A stretch of 64,000 nucleotides of DNA from Antedon bifida. Lineage: Eukaryota > Echinodermata > Crinoidea > Comatulida > Antedonidae. A program made the translations under genes and the position numbers. The stretch's first letter is position 1. Every line of letters begins with the position of its first letter. The notes under the pieces were generated by a model. It did not search any database, had not been told where the DNA came from, and saw only the letters and a list, made by a program, of their open reading frames with translations. The stretch is taken from the NCBI GenBank assembly GCA_963402885.1, contig OY727096.1, positions 4,340,001 through 4,404,000 on the forward strand, in the 5' to 3' direction. Shown here in pieces: positions 1 to 13,600 of this stretch.

Positions 1-103
1 GTGCAGTATGTCTCAGCAAATGTAGTGTATACATGTGAAAAATCCAGCATGTACTAGACAAGCAACAATAAAATATAAGAAATTATTGCAAAATAGATAT
101 TAC

Positions 104-3100
104 CTTAAGTGTAGGAAAATACACCTGGTGGACTCTAGAATTTTCTCTAAAAATGAATGGAAACAAGTATATGTATAAAAAAAAATTAGCTTCATATTAT
201 ACAAACATAACATGATTCTATAACATCCATTGGTTTCGCTATTTTTAGTGTTGAATTGATAATACATGGCTCATCGCTACATTTTATTTAAATAACTATA
301 TACATAGTTACTACAGTGGTGTACAGTTTTTGAACCTTTTTAAATTATTTTTGTACCTTTTTTACGTGAAGGTATTTTGTATGTACCATGTTTCACAGCT
401 TTTTTTGATTTTTTATTGTACTTTTACTTTTGAGTTTAATCATTTTAATGTAAATTTTTATGTAAATATCTTGTGATTCAGCTTTAGCTGCAAAGACGAT
501 ATAGAACAAACGAAAATCCTCCCTCTCCTTCATCCAGAGAGCAACATAACAGAAATGTAGTAGAAAGTTGTCTCAAAGAGTTTTCTAGAACAGCTTGTTA
601 TAAAAAAAGTTCTTCAAAATCAGTTATAGATATTTGGTAATGGAACTTCTTTTACCTAATGTTTAGCACAATGTAGGGGGCAGTAGACCCACAAAAAAGA
701 AAATTTCATTGACAAAAAACAGAAGAAAAAACACATAAAAACCAAACTAATGAGGGTGCTTTTACAAAAAAAAATTTAAGGCGGGAAGGGCGAAAAATGT
801 GTACAGATTTTTGCATATAGGTAACAAAGGCTATGTAGTAGAGAAAGAAGAAACAATACATGTATACATTATTGGGATGTTTTTTTTTTCATTATACTAA
901 CCAATCGGGGAAATTGTACCTTAAGCCTGGTTTCCATAAAATCGCTACACCGTTTCCATTGAAATCGCTACACGCGCAGATGTAGCCGACGCGCATCGGG
1001 GAGGTCTCCCCGATTTATCGCAGACAGATCGGCAAAGTTCAACCATGTTCAACTTTGCCGATGTTGTCTGCGATGAATCGTATACGCGTGTACCAAAAAA
1101 TGTTTAGCGCTCGCGTACTAGATCCCCGATAAATTCTAGCGTTTCCATAGAATCGCTACGCTCTGTCGGGGACAGCAGTCGGCGACACGGTGTAGCGATT
1201 TTATGAAAACCAGGCTTTAGCAGGAAACAGGAGCCTGAATCAAACTATTTGCTAATATGTTTTACTTACTTGTATTCAAATACATGCTCTGCTACATCTG
1301 AAAGCCATTTCAATTTCTGTTTTTTGAGTAATTGAATATATCTTTAAAAAAAAGAAGAATTAATATTGTTTTCAAAATTTAATAGTTGAATTAAAATAGA
1401 TTTTGTTATACAGAGGATTTAGTCGGTTAAAATCTGTTTCGAAGGGTTTGTTTGTTTGTTTTACTGATTTTCCACACACAAATAAATACAATAAATCACA
1501 TAAATAATATAATATAGTATACGATAACTGAAATAACAAAATTAGGATAAAGTGGTGTGTGGATGGAGGCCAAAATAAGTTTGTTAAACAAACTTTAATT
1601 CATGGCCACCGGTTAAAATTAAAATTCAAATAAGTTTAAATGGGTCATTTCGGTCATTACTGGAATCGAACCCTACAAATCTTGCTGACATCTTATGACG
1701 TTGAAGCAATAACACCATAAAACAGGACTTGAACAAAGCATTTACTTACCTGTGCCCTACTACCGGTTCTGCTCCGGCTGCCGTTCCATACATGTATCCA
1801 TAAAAATTAAGGCCCAGTAAAATTTTCTTGCGACGAGAATCTTTTTCTGGTGATATTGCTTGTACACACTTTTTGACCCAATCTATGGGGGAGTTTGGAC
1901 CAGGTCTAATTGACGGGAAAATATAAATGAACATATTTAGTCATTCACAGTCGGACAGCTATTAAAGGGACAGAATAGGGGATACCTTCAAAATAGGGGA
2001 CACCTTTAAATAGGGGTGTCTACTGAATAAGGGAACACCTTCAGAATAGGGGTGTCCCCTGAATAGGGGTGTCTACTGAATAGGGGATACCTTCAGAATA
2101 GGGGTGTCTACTGAATAGGGGATACCATCAGAATAGGAGATACCTTCAAATAGGGGTGGGGGATGAAGAAAAAGGGATTGAGAAAGGACAGTTGAAGAAA
2201 GAAATAGAAAATCGGAAAGAAAAATGTAGTGAAAATCTAATGTAATTGTCACAGTAACCTGACAAGTTTAAATCTGGCTAACTACTAATGATACAAGCAT
2301 GCTATGTTGTTCTACCCCCTCCAATGAAACATAATCTTGGACTTAATGAGAGATAAAGTTATCCTATCTTGGGAGTTTTTTAACAACATGATCCAAATGT
2401 AATATCATAAACATACATTGTCCATAATCATGAATCTCGGATGATTGACGGGGACAATTTGGCAAAAATAAAGCAACCATCTGTTTATCAATTTGAAAAT
2501 AACAGTATAATTAAACTAAAACCTGACAACAAAATATACTAGTGAGTCGAATATTACTAGGTGACAGAAGTCTAAACTTAATATTCCATGTCAAGGAAGG
2601 GTCAACATATTTGCATACAATAGAAAATTTGATTCTAGATTTAAAGTAGAACGCCACTTATCCGAGAGTGCATTCCTCCGCCTACTGTAAAATTCTCCTA
2701 CATATGATTTCATTGGGAAAAAAATTTTTTTGGTGAAACAGGTTTTTTAAAACTACTCGTACCAAAAAATATGTACATTAAATCAAATAAATTTACAAAT
2801 GCCAAATTATAACTCTTGGCTCTTGTACAAGAAGTTTTTTTGAGTAGTAGTAGTAGTAGTAGTAGTTCTCGAGAAAATTTAATTTTTGTTTACTTGTTAC
2901 GTTAAGACTGCTCGCCGGCTTTTGAAAATTCTCTCATATCTTTTAACACTAGCAGGTCTGAAAATAATACTAAAAAGTGGTCCAGAATTGGGACCGTGGT
3001 TAACCACATCTGTATATTCATTTTGGTAAAGATCTTGCAATAACTTTTTGAGTAATCCTGCTAACAAACAAACAGACTGACAAACAGACAGACAGACACA

Positions 3101-5878
3101 CGCACTTGACTACATATACCTTCTTGGCGGAGGTAAATAAGGCAGCAGGCCTTGTCTTTTAAGGCGAGTGAGTGCGATTACTCACCTAACACACTCCTAA
3201 ACTGCCCTTGAGGAGTGCGATTTACCACACGCTTAAATTTGGTAAACTTCTACACACGAAAATACAAAGTGTACACCTACAGCACTCCTGAATGTATTGA
3301 GGAGTGCAATTTGTAGCACACCTATGATTTTCAAAAGACAAGGCCTGAGGCAGATATCACACATTCTTTTTAACTTGTAAACAAGAGTGAATATCTTATG
3401 CAGTCAACTATCTCAACAACAAAACTGATAATAAAAGAAAAAAAAAAACAGAATTGATCAAAACAAATCTAATTATTCTAGTGTCTTGTCTTGTTTGAGA
3501 GTCTTGTAGGTATGGTGAGTTTTGGGAAGAAAATATGAACGAATGAAATACCTTCCACCATTGGCGTAGTCGTACGTCATGAGGCTGAAACCGTCTACGA
3601 CTGGTTCAAGAGCTTCAAAGTCATCCTTGCTAAACATACTGCTTCCCTGCGGCATGATAGGGGGCGGTATAACAAGGATGCATTTCAGTTGCTGCTTGTG
3701 GAATGTTTCGCATATATGCACAATTACATGTGCGAGGTCACTAAGTATGAACACAAGAATAAATACAATCAGTGATAATAATAAAGATCATAGAACAGAT
3801 TGTGATGTCACAATGATAATGACATCGTGATGATGCTAATGATGATATTAATGACAAAAATTATACTAGTTATTGATTGATTATAACATTGGAGACAGTG
3901 ATGTGACAAAAACAATGTGATGTTCCTATATATGGACATGATGATGTTATGTCACTACCATGTTTGGGCGTATCACTACCACCAAATTTGGGCATATCAA
4001 ACTTTTTTTGTCAAACTAGTTTGATAGTGTAGACAGAGCTCTAGAGATGTTAATTTTGATTAACCTTCTTCTCTGTCCACCCAGCTGTGACCAAACTTCT
4101 AGAACGACACCATCAAACTTGTATTTCTAAAAATAGGAACGATATAGTAACTGCAAATACTGCTGTAAACATACAGAATGCTCTCTATTTGACTTGATTT
4201 TAAATTTTATTTTATCGTTAAAACTAAAGAGTATAAAAATGATATTAACAAACCTGATAAAAATCTAATATAGTTCTTGAAAGCTTCTGTATAGCATTTT
4301 CATTGCTAAAAATATATTGATAGTCTCTGCCAGCCCAGCCATCAAATAATAATCGTGGCACTATATTATAGACCAAAAAAAAAAGAAGAAGAAAACAACT
4401 GTTTGAGAAGTAGACGAACTTTGATATGAATAACACAATGTATGTTGCAGTACTGTATTTGTTTGTTTCTATTACCATAGTCAAATGCAGTATACAGAAT
4501 CTCATGTGAATCACATGTGATGCCTGTATCATATCATCAACATAACCTTTTATGATACAGGCACCATATGTGAGTGATACATATGTATGTGACACTGTAC
4601 TGTATTACATAATTTGACTATGATCATACTGCACATGTCATATGTGGAGTGATTATAGTTGGAATGTATTATTTGTTGCGGAGAATCATGATATTAACAT
4701 CCCCTCAAAATGAATAATTACTTACTTAATTTTACTTTTCGTTGTTGTTTTTTGACATCATTCATCCAGCCTAATTTAAAAAAAAAAATAAATAAATGAA
4801 ATTGATTTAATATTACTCAATTATATTATTCAATTTTGTTTATGATATACATTTTAATTTTTCAGAACATGTCTTCAACTAACCTTTATCAATGTCATGG
4901 CCACCTTCCACTCTGAAGCCACTTCCACTTCTTTTTACTTGAAGCCAGACAGGTGACACCATTGAAAATTTTCCACCAAAAAGTTTAGCAATATCATATC
5001 CATGGCTATTCCACTAAGAAATAATTGAATAATTAATGATACAAAAAATACTCCAATAAACATAACATAATGTATATGTAATTTTATGAGAAATTGCAAC
5101 TGGGAAAAATATTATACAGTGGTATTTTAAATTGTAAATTATAAAAATGAACTTAATAAAACTTTTATTTATATTATTATACCAACTAAAATAAATTAAA
5201 TTACAGTACTGCATAATCAAATAACAATTTTAAGTACAGTTCATTCCTCAATTGGAACACAGAGTGACTTAACACATTTAACAAATTCAATACAATTTAA
5301 AAAAAAACCATATTTTTACCGGTGTTACATAGCCCAAAATCTCACCACGAAAATTCTGCTCCTCAGTTTTGAAGCAGTAATTCTGGTGTTCCTTGATAAT
5401 GGTTTTGCTTTTAGGGGTTTCTTCCACTAACCCTCTATCAATGACATTCAAGTCTGACAATTTCACTTCTGGTACCTAGAAAAAGCACACAAGAGTTTTA
5501 TTTAGTTTTAATAAACGCCTAGCTAGGCCTAGCCTAGAGGATCGGAAAGATTGTATGCTTTGTTTTTGTAAACACACTTACTACCTAGGCTACTAATACT
5601 ACCAGTACCACAGTTGGGCGCGCAGGGGCGTACATTAAGCATCTCCTTGGTATAAGCTATTTGGTTTTAGAACATAAAATACGTAGCGCTAGCCTAGGCC
5701 CTAGGTAGCCCACCTTGGTTTCCCCTTTTTTGTCACTTGTTTGGCTCTTCGACTTTGTTTTCTTTGGTGGCCCAGCAGCGTCAGCCACCCTCGGCACCGC
5801 AGTTAAACATAGGCTGAAAATAATACACACAGACAAAGACACGCAACAAAATGTCATCGATAAATTCATGTTGTACAC
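104..5878 (-). CDS. CHID1: Chitinase domain-containing protein 1 (3' end outside window)
   Basis: Secreted or lysosomal GH18-fold chitinase-like lectin. In vertebrates CHID1 (SI-CLP) binds carbohydrate and stabilin-1; that role is known from the family. Ten exons on the minus strand: 5714-5878, 5320-5475, 4884-5013, 4726-4770, 4254-4360, 4065-4126, 3552-3740, 1750-1905, 1270-1341, 104-146. All joins keep phase and give 375 codons, against about 393 in human, so one short last exon is missing to the left. Exon 1 encodes a hydrophobic signal peptide. Diagnostic stretches are GEILGYVTPWNSHGYD, VSPVWLQVKR, VIPPPIMPQG, DGFSLMTYDY, KILLGLNFYGY and EPVVGHRYIQ. The strand that holds the catalytic DxxDxDxE motif in active chitinases reads FDGVVLEVWSQ, so the acid is absent, as in other CHID1 proteins. 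A degenerate M1 transposon lies just inside the intron after exon 6. The gene is head to head with protease A. Confidence 0.93.
921..1219. mobile_element. Inverted-repeat element in CHID1 intron (about 300 bp)
   Basis: The ends form a roughly 30-bp imperfect inverted repeat: AAGCCTGGTTTCCATAAAATCG at the left is mirrored by CGATTTTATGAAAACCAGGCTT at the right. Inside, further stretches pair (GATCGGCAAAGTTCAAC with GTTGAACTTTGCCGAT). No coding capacity is visible. It looks like a non-autonomous DNA transposon; the family is not recognised. Confidence 0.75.
1970..2155. repeat. Imperfect minisatellite, GAATAGGGG(A/T) units
   Basis: Tandem array of about 17-20 bp units alternating GAATAGGGGATACCTTCA and GAATAGGGGTGTCTACT, in the CHID1 intron between the exons at 1750-1905 and 3552-3740. 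Copies vary in sequence and length. Confidence 0.8.
2645..3138. repeat. Probable dispersed repeat bounded by CCTCCGCC / GGCGGAGG
   Basis: About 490 bp opening with CATTCCTCCGCCTACTG and closing with CTTCTTGGCGGAGGTAAA, preceded by a CAGACAGACAGACA-type stretch. It contains an eight-unit (AGT) run at 2843-2866. The GGCGGAGG-type end resembles a repeat widespread in marine invertebrate genomes; that identification is from memory and weak. Confidence 0.4.
3147..3348. mobile_element. Inverted-repeat element, CAGGCCTTGTCTTTT ends
   Basis: The left end CAGGCCTTGTCTTTTAAGG is inverted at the right as TTTTCAAAAGACAAGGCCTG. Internal blocks built on GGAGTGC are also repeated. No coding capacity. Probably a MITE inserted in a CHID1 intron. 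Confidence 0.7.
3898..4041. mobile_element. M1 MITE copy, left end degenerate
   Basis: The right half is clear: GTCAAACTAGTTTGATAGTG followed by TAGACAGAGCT. The internal CACTACCATGTTTGGGC-type repeats are typical of the family and the left terminus is decayed. It lies 24 bp inside the intron that follows CHID1 exon 6. Confidence 0.7.
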
Positions 5879-7688
5879 TCATTTGTTATAATTAAACTCA
5901 TAACAAATTAAAACTTATTTGAAAAAAGTAATATTTAAAGCCTTTTAGCGAGTTTGCTAGGTCTGGTCGTTTCATCTGATGGAGGCTGCCATTACAAAAT
6001 GCCAATAAAATTAGTGAAAAGCACCCAAAGAACAAAACATATCTACAGCTGATAAACGGTCCCCAAAACATGAACAATATAATACTATTAGGCCTAGATC
6101 CAATAAATCATAGACCATTTTGTAAAAAAAATAAAAAAAAAATTATAAATCAAAATATATTATATTAAAGATGTATAATTGTCTCCAATAACATGAAAAA
6201 CGAAAATTAATAAAATCAGACTTTGAAAGGTCATTTTTTAGTTTTAACAAGTTAATCAATTCTGTAGAAAAAAAACCCCAAAAAATAATGTTTTCACTTT
6301 CATAAAATGACGAAATAAAACGGTTTTAAAAATTTTACCAAAACCGAAGTGACATATATTATATACTTATATTACAGTTTTCAGGTAAATATTTTTTTCA
6401 TCCAATTTTTGGTCGAGTGAATCCCTTTTATGTGACATTAAAATGGCATATTCAACAATAAAAATACACATTTTTCTTTAAGATTTAAAAAAAGAAGACA
6501 TTATAATTATGTATATATATATAATTCTGTTTCAATCTACGTACCTGGTCAAGGTGAATAACTGTATAATATTCAAATGACATATTTCGACAAAATGATT
6601 ATTTTATTATTTTTATTTTTTAGGGTGGGGAAATATTATATCTTTAACCGTAAAAATTTGGTCACGGAGGCTGTCACATTCGTAATTCAACCGAACAACC
6701 GAAGCAGCTGCCGAAATACTGTATTGAAAATCATCATCTGTGTGAAACAAGGTTCTATAGGAGATTATGTTATATTGTCTGGAAAAGAAGTTAGCTGGTA
6801 TCAGATGTGTTCCCCTCCTAATCCGTATGTGTGATATTCGAGGGTTTGGTTGAAATAGGCCCTGTAAAAGTATGTTTAATAACTTAACGAAAGTTTATCT
6901 GAAGAATTAGGTTCGTGTCAAACAATTGTAGGCCTATATACTCTCTGGAAGACCAGCTGATCGGTTTTGGAAATGAGATTAATAACCTAAATCGCATTCT
7001 TCAGTAGTGTCATTTTCAAATTCAAGGTAGCTAGGAGAGTACTTTTGCGCTTTGCAAAAGGTAAATCCAAAACAAGGTAGGTGTGATTGCATTAGTTAAA
7101 TTTTAATAATTAAATCATTAAAAATAAACTTATACATATGTTTTAACACATACAAACGAGCACATAATGTACGAATAGTTTTGTAGAGGCAGTCAAATTA
7201 TTGTAATGTAACATTAACAATCCGGTTTAGTACATACTTTTCAGTTTCAAATTAAATTTCTCAGGATTTTAATGTTGGTTTTTAATGAGAGACGGCTTTA
7301 CAAATGATGCCCCATGAACTTTGACTGTTGCTGATGGCAACACCCGGGGTCTTTACTCCATCAGAGTCATTTGTGGAAATGATGTAAATGCAATGCAGCG
7401 TCTGGGAATAGGTTTTTACTCGTAAAAACTGCCCATAACGAGATATTATTTGGAATAGAAGAAAAGTGGATTGAGGAAAACTTTACAAACTATAGATAAC
7501 TTTGGAATTTATAAAAAATGGAAACTCCTTCCTTCATTTATTTTGCACAATGAGGCATACATACGCTGACTGATTCCAAATTGGAATTATTCCTGGGTTT
7601 TTTCTGTAGGCTTGCAATATCTGTATTTGTTTTACCTTAAATGTATGCTATTTGTACTTCACTATTTCCAAATCGTTTAGGCTTGAAA
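5879..7688. other. Intergenic, shared 5' region of CHID1 and protease A
   Basis: A 1.8-kb spacer between two divergently transcribed genes, so both promoters should be here. It is AT-rich with homopolymer runs, and no TATA box or CpG-dense block could be assigned with confidence. An 85-codon open frame at 6577-6834 has no recognisable domain. A 3' splice-site-like sequence (TCGTTTAG at 7673-7680) lies just before the protease A start codon, so a non-coding first exon may exist in this spacer. Confidence 0.5.
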
Positions 7689-10600
7689 ATGGCCCAAGTT
7701 GAAGGGAAAACGATCAAAGGACACATCAACCCAGTGGATTACATTAGGCAACCTGGTATCAATGAGGAGGTAAGGGTTAGACCTAACTGTATTTTGAAGT
7801 AATACATCCTTGATATTGCTCTCTCGGGTGAGGTGGCCGTTTGGGTGTGTCATCAATCGAAGCAGGAACAGTCGGTAGAAAATGAATAAATAAATAATAA
7901 TATGAATTGGGAAATGAATACTGGGGAGGAGCACATATAAATCTGATCATACAACATTCGATTCAAGCTTTTTGTAAAGCTCTGTCTAGACTATAAAACT
8001 AGTGTGAGTTGCCCAAATATGGTAGTGATGTGCTTAAATATGGTAGTGATATGACATCATCATGTCCATATATGGGTACATCACATTTCTCTGACACATA
8101 CAGTTTGATAGTGTAGACAGAGCTCAAGAAACTCTTAACTCGATTTTACAGTCATTAGAAATCTCAACCTCTGTCATTTAATTACATTTTAAACAGAGCA
8201 GTGATGTAATCTTTGTTAGACCCGGATACAGTATTCATTCTACATCATCGTCAGCTTCATCGGTTTCAAAAAAGTACAACAGACGAAGAAAGTTTATTTA
8301 CCTTTTTGGCGGGTTTGCTGTGTCCACGTGCTGTGCTGCTGTTGCGTTTGCTGTTCTATGGATGGTTGTTGGTAAGTACTTTACTTTTTTTGTTTGTTTT
8401 TTAAGCATTATTGTTATTACTACAGTGTTGAAAAATGACTAAATACAATACATGGGCGAGTATAAACCTTACGTTGATATTTATTCTTATGTTTTCTTTT
8501 CTGTTAGTGCTCAAACAACCTGATGTTGCAACAGTTAACCTTTTAGCGGGTAAGTTATGGATGTATTGCCAACATTTGAAATCTTTTATACATATTATTC
8601 TATATTAATTAAGAAACTTGGAAGCATGATTTAATTGCATTAAAGATTTATAAAATAGAAGATAGTAAATCCATTTAATGTCCTTTGAGAAAAATTGCAA
8701 CTTAGGTAGGATTCTATAATCATCGGTGTAACTAGCCACTATTTATTCTATTTCTATCAGTCGTATGATTCACCTGTATTTAATCATCATAGTCAATTTA
8801 TATGACATCATCACAAGGTATATTAATTGGTAATGAACACGATAACGTTTAATTGTTTTAGCAGAACCAGGGAGCTTCGACAAATTTCATCATGAATTGG
8901 CTAGCCACAGTAGGAATAAAATGAAAGATATGACGTGTATCGATGCATTCTCCCATCGTGCAAGTGCTCGAGCTAAGTACGCAGCTGTCCAGAACTTCAA
9001 TGAACAAGTTGAAAAGAAGCTAACACCAGGTTAGATGAAATATTGATTAAAATGGAGGACTTCTCGTGTGTGACACGTTTAGGCCATTAGTTTGAACACA
9101 TTTTGGATATAAAGTAGTATAACGTATACATCGGTTGCTATACATTTACACGAGAATATTCATAGGTCAGTTGTAACTTACTTAAATATACTATAGTGTT
9201 TATCTTGATCAAAACCATTCCTCTCATAGGTCACTTGTAACTTACTTAAATATAATATAGTGTTTATCTTGATCAAAACCATTCCTTCCTCCATTGTTTT
9301 CGTTCTTGGCCATGTTTGCCATCAGTGTAAGATATTGCAGTTTTTCGGAATGTTAGTACTACACGAGGCTTGTTCTTATTAAGATATTTTTAGCCTATGC
9401 CTGTCTTGTAATAGATTGTTATTCGTGAAATTATGTTCAACTGATGTTAACCATGTGACTGGGCCTCCTATATTTGTATTCATTAATTTATTTTGTTTTT
9501 ACCTGAATGCGTTTGTTGGAAATTGTGTTTTCGTAAATGATGTGATGTTGACAATTTGGTGTATAATTATTATTTCTACAAGTCAGCTTTTTGGGCTGCA
9601 ATATTAATAATATTTGTTTTAATTTAATTATGATATGTTAAATGAAATATACTGAAATATTTTAAACTATATAGTCAATAACTAACTAACTTGTTTTTAT
9701 GTATGTACAGTGTGCTGTGTGGATATTCCAAAAGACAGGTGTGACGGCATCCTGCCTTACGTAAAAACGTTCTTTCCAAATAAGGTAGTAAGTTCTCTTG
9801 AAAGTGCCACAACGTATCTGAAGAGTGTTGAGAACTTTATGGACTGTGATAAACATGCCCTTTACGTATTTTGTGCAATGGTGTACCCACCGTGCATTAA
9901 AGACACTCGGCAAGTCATGCCCTGTAAAACAGTATGTGAGGGCGTGTTAAACGGTTGCCAGAATGTTAATTCAAGTATTTCTATTGATTCCAAACTGTCA
10001 TGTGATCATTACCCAGTCGGAGAAGATGACGAAATAGTTTGTCGAAGTAAGTAACATATCACAACGATTGTCTTTACTACTACTAATTCTGCCACAACTG
10101 TTTCTAAGTATACTAAATAAACCGTAAGTAACATTGTATTTGACGATATATATATCGTTCTAGGTACTTCATATGCAATTAATTTGGATGTTAGTGAAGA
10201 ATTTGAGTTTTCATCTCCAAACTACCCCAATGCGTTTCCAGAAAATTCAAGCGTTGTTTGGTCGATTACATCGCCAGAACACACCAGAATTCAGATTGAA
10301 ATTACAGATGTAAATATCGAGAAGGCACTGAATCAGGAGCTTACAATAAAATTTGGCCAGAATCCATATGGCAGTACCTTATACAGACAGCGCATTACGA
10401 AAGAACGAGTGGTGCTTACGCATATCAATTTTGCTTCAGTTACGTTCCAAAGTAAAGAAATAACCAATGGTTACTCTGGATTTACAGCGAAGGCCACCGT
10501 AGTACACGCAAAAGGTAACTAGGGAAGAATGAATTACAAAACTAATTGTATTAAATGGAACATCATCATCATCATCACTATCACAACATTATCATACATC

Positions 10601-13600
10601 GTCACTGACGTCATTCAGATATTTTACGACGACCAGGATAAGTAATTACGTCATTATAGTTTCGGAACAATTTTTGTTGCTTGCTGTTCATGTGATTTCC
10701 GCAATTGATATCATCTCATTTGTATAACATGCTCTGATCGTCACAAACCATGTACGTATCCTCGTATATGAACGCCATCATCGTAATCAATATTCAATTC
10801 TTAAGCCCTGTCTACACTATCAAACTAGTTTGACAAAAAAATGTGATGTGCCCATTTGGACAAGATGATGTCATATCACTACCACATTTGGGCATATCAG
10901 CACCATATTTGGCCACATCACACTTTTTTTGTCAAACTAGTTTACTCTATCATGATTTCAATCCTTATTTAGACACATTGATATGTGAGACTAGTGCAAA
11001 GCCTATACAAGAAGAAGACCTGTGTGATGGCGTCTACGACTGCGTTGAATGTGACGGAGAAGCTGAGTGCACAGTCTGTACTGGAGTCACCGAATGTTTT
11101 GATGAAGCCAAATGCCGTAAGTGTCTAAAGCACTCTCACTCACGCTTAAGTTTTGTTCACACCAGAGACGCAACGCAAGGACGTAGAAGCTGACCAATGA
11201 CAAGCAACTGTTCGAATAATCCATCGCTTGTGATTGGTCGAATCACTTACGTTGCGTTACGTTCCTGTGTTGCGTCTCTAGTGGAAACCAAGCATTACCT
11301 TTGATAGCGTAGCTGCAGTTTTTGTCTGCTTTTCATTCCATCAACAGATATAATGTAAGATTAATTTGCTGCTGTAGGCCTACATTACAGATTTACAAAC
11401 AATAATACAAGCATTTCTGGAGACATTAGCATACGTCATTCTTAAGCTATGTCTACACTATCACAACTAATGACAAACACATGTGATGTGCCTGGACATG
11501 ATGGTGTCATATCACTACCATATTTTAGCATATCTCTGCCATATTTGGGTACATATTACACTATTTTTGTCAAACTAGTTTGATAGTGTAGACAGAGCTT
11601 AAATGGTATCTCGCTTTCATTCATGCAGATCTAGATCCTTCAGTTAGCAAGAAAAATAGCTATTTACCCGAGTAAATTGGGTTCATCATAGAACCATGAA
11701 TCGCTTAGTGGATAGGTTACCAACTGAACTGGTAAACTAAGCACATGTCTCTCGGTAATCTCGTTATATTATTACCTTCACCTGTTTACCATTTTTTCCA
11801 GGACCTTCGTGCGGATACCACATCCTTATGGCTACAGAAAAAGCTAGTGAGGTGCTATCATCTCCGCCATATTCTGGACATTATGAAGACTGTATAATCA
11901 GTTTCGAAACACCCAAAAGGTTTAGACTCAGAGTCGAATTCCTTGATCACACTGGACTTGTCAGCGGCTGTAACTTCAAATACGGTTATGGTCAAAATCC
12001 GTTCAACAAAGATAGCGAATATAACGGTGTTCCTGAGATATCAAAACCGATAGATTTTCCTAATGAACAAGGATGGATTTGGCTTGCGTCGAGCTCACCA
12101 AATACTACCTTCACAATCCAGCTCAGTGCTTTTTCAGGTAAGGTATACAAAGGTATAATTCATCACATTTTGTGTTGTTAAATTTGTAAATTATTTTTAG
12201 TGTATTCTAACATATTTTTATAATGATCTCTTAGATTGTAAGTTGCGCTTTTTGTAATTTTATTCTTGTGTATTTTAACATATTTTATTGATATTTGTCT
12301 ACCACGACAAAACGAATGTCCCAGCAGTGTGGTATAATAAAGTGTTATTGAATCGATAAGATTTCCTATAGGTTCTAATAAAAGATACATGTAGGCATAA
12401 TAAAAGCAAAGTAATGACGTAACGTAAAACGCGTAAGTGATTTGACCAATCACAAGCAATTGATTATTTGAACAGTCGCTTGTCATTGGTCAACTCGCTT
12501 GCTTTGCGTCTACGTCTTTGCGTTGCGTCCAGTGGGATCCAAGCTTAATGAAGTAGGACTAAACCTGTTGAGTAATACTCTCAACTGTTAATGAACGCAG
12601 TACACTCTGCGAAAAAGAGTAGGGGGGTCATCCCCCGATGAACTAGCAACACCAACAATAACAACAACAATTTAATATGGTTTTGTTCATCTTGAATTGT
12701 GTTGTGTTTTCAGATGATCTAGTCATAAACGTAGGCGCCGACGAGACATTCACCTTAAATACAACAAGCATGTCCACAGAAGTTGCCAACGCACTTGAAC
12801 GAGGTTCTATAACGTTCAAAGCCCCGCCTGGATACCACTTTAACTTTAGTTGCATCGAAGACATCTTTGACATTCGACTAAACAACATGTTTGTCGGCAT
12901 TGGAAATGAGCCTATGGTGAATAACGCTTATGCTTTATACGGGTATTTCGATGATGTTCTTGAGTTCTTTACCGATGCAATGTGGATAAAGATGTATGGA
13001 AAAGGACCGTATGTGCTTGGCTTCTTGGTGTCAGCAGTGCCGTCAGTAAGAGGTAACAGGATTTTAGTACCAGGGCCAGGCTGTGAATGTGCCACTTGGT
13101 AAAACGAATCCTCTTGTTTACTGCAAAACCATAACCCCAGATAAACGGATCGGTGTTGTTGTATTCTACTATTATATTTATACTTACAACTTATTATTTG
13201 AAGTTACATTTATGCGGTCTGGGGACAAAAAAATCTAAATTGTTAAGTCATCCAGTAGGCATATGTATAATCAGAAATTAAGTTATGTGGTCGTTTATTT
13301 TGCATAATGTTTAAGAGTTAGGTTGCTTTGTTAATTCCAGGTGAACGACACAGTGTTCTTGTAGACGAAACTGCAATCATATTGTTCCCTCATCCAAAAC
13401 TGCACTCTCCAGAAGATTGTGTTGAAAATGGGGTTGTTGAAATCGGTAAAAAAAAATATTTATCTTAATATTAAAATACAAGTATGATCAACAAACACAA
13501 AATTCATGTAATTGGAAGACTGTAACTTATGTAGAGAATACAGTGAAACCGCTATAACTTTTTTCAGATAAGGAAATGAATGACGTTATGACAACCACGG

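Noticed and set aside
6577-6834. 85-codon open frame upstream of CHID1
   Set aside because: No recognisable domain, no splice partners, AT-rich low-complexity start; not supported as a gene.
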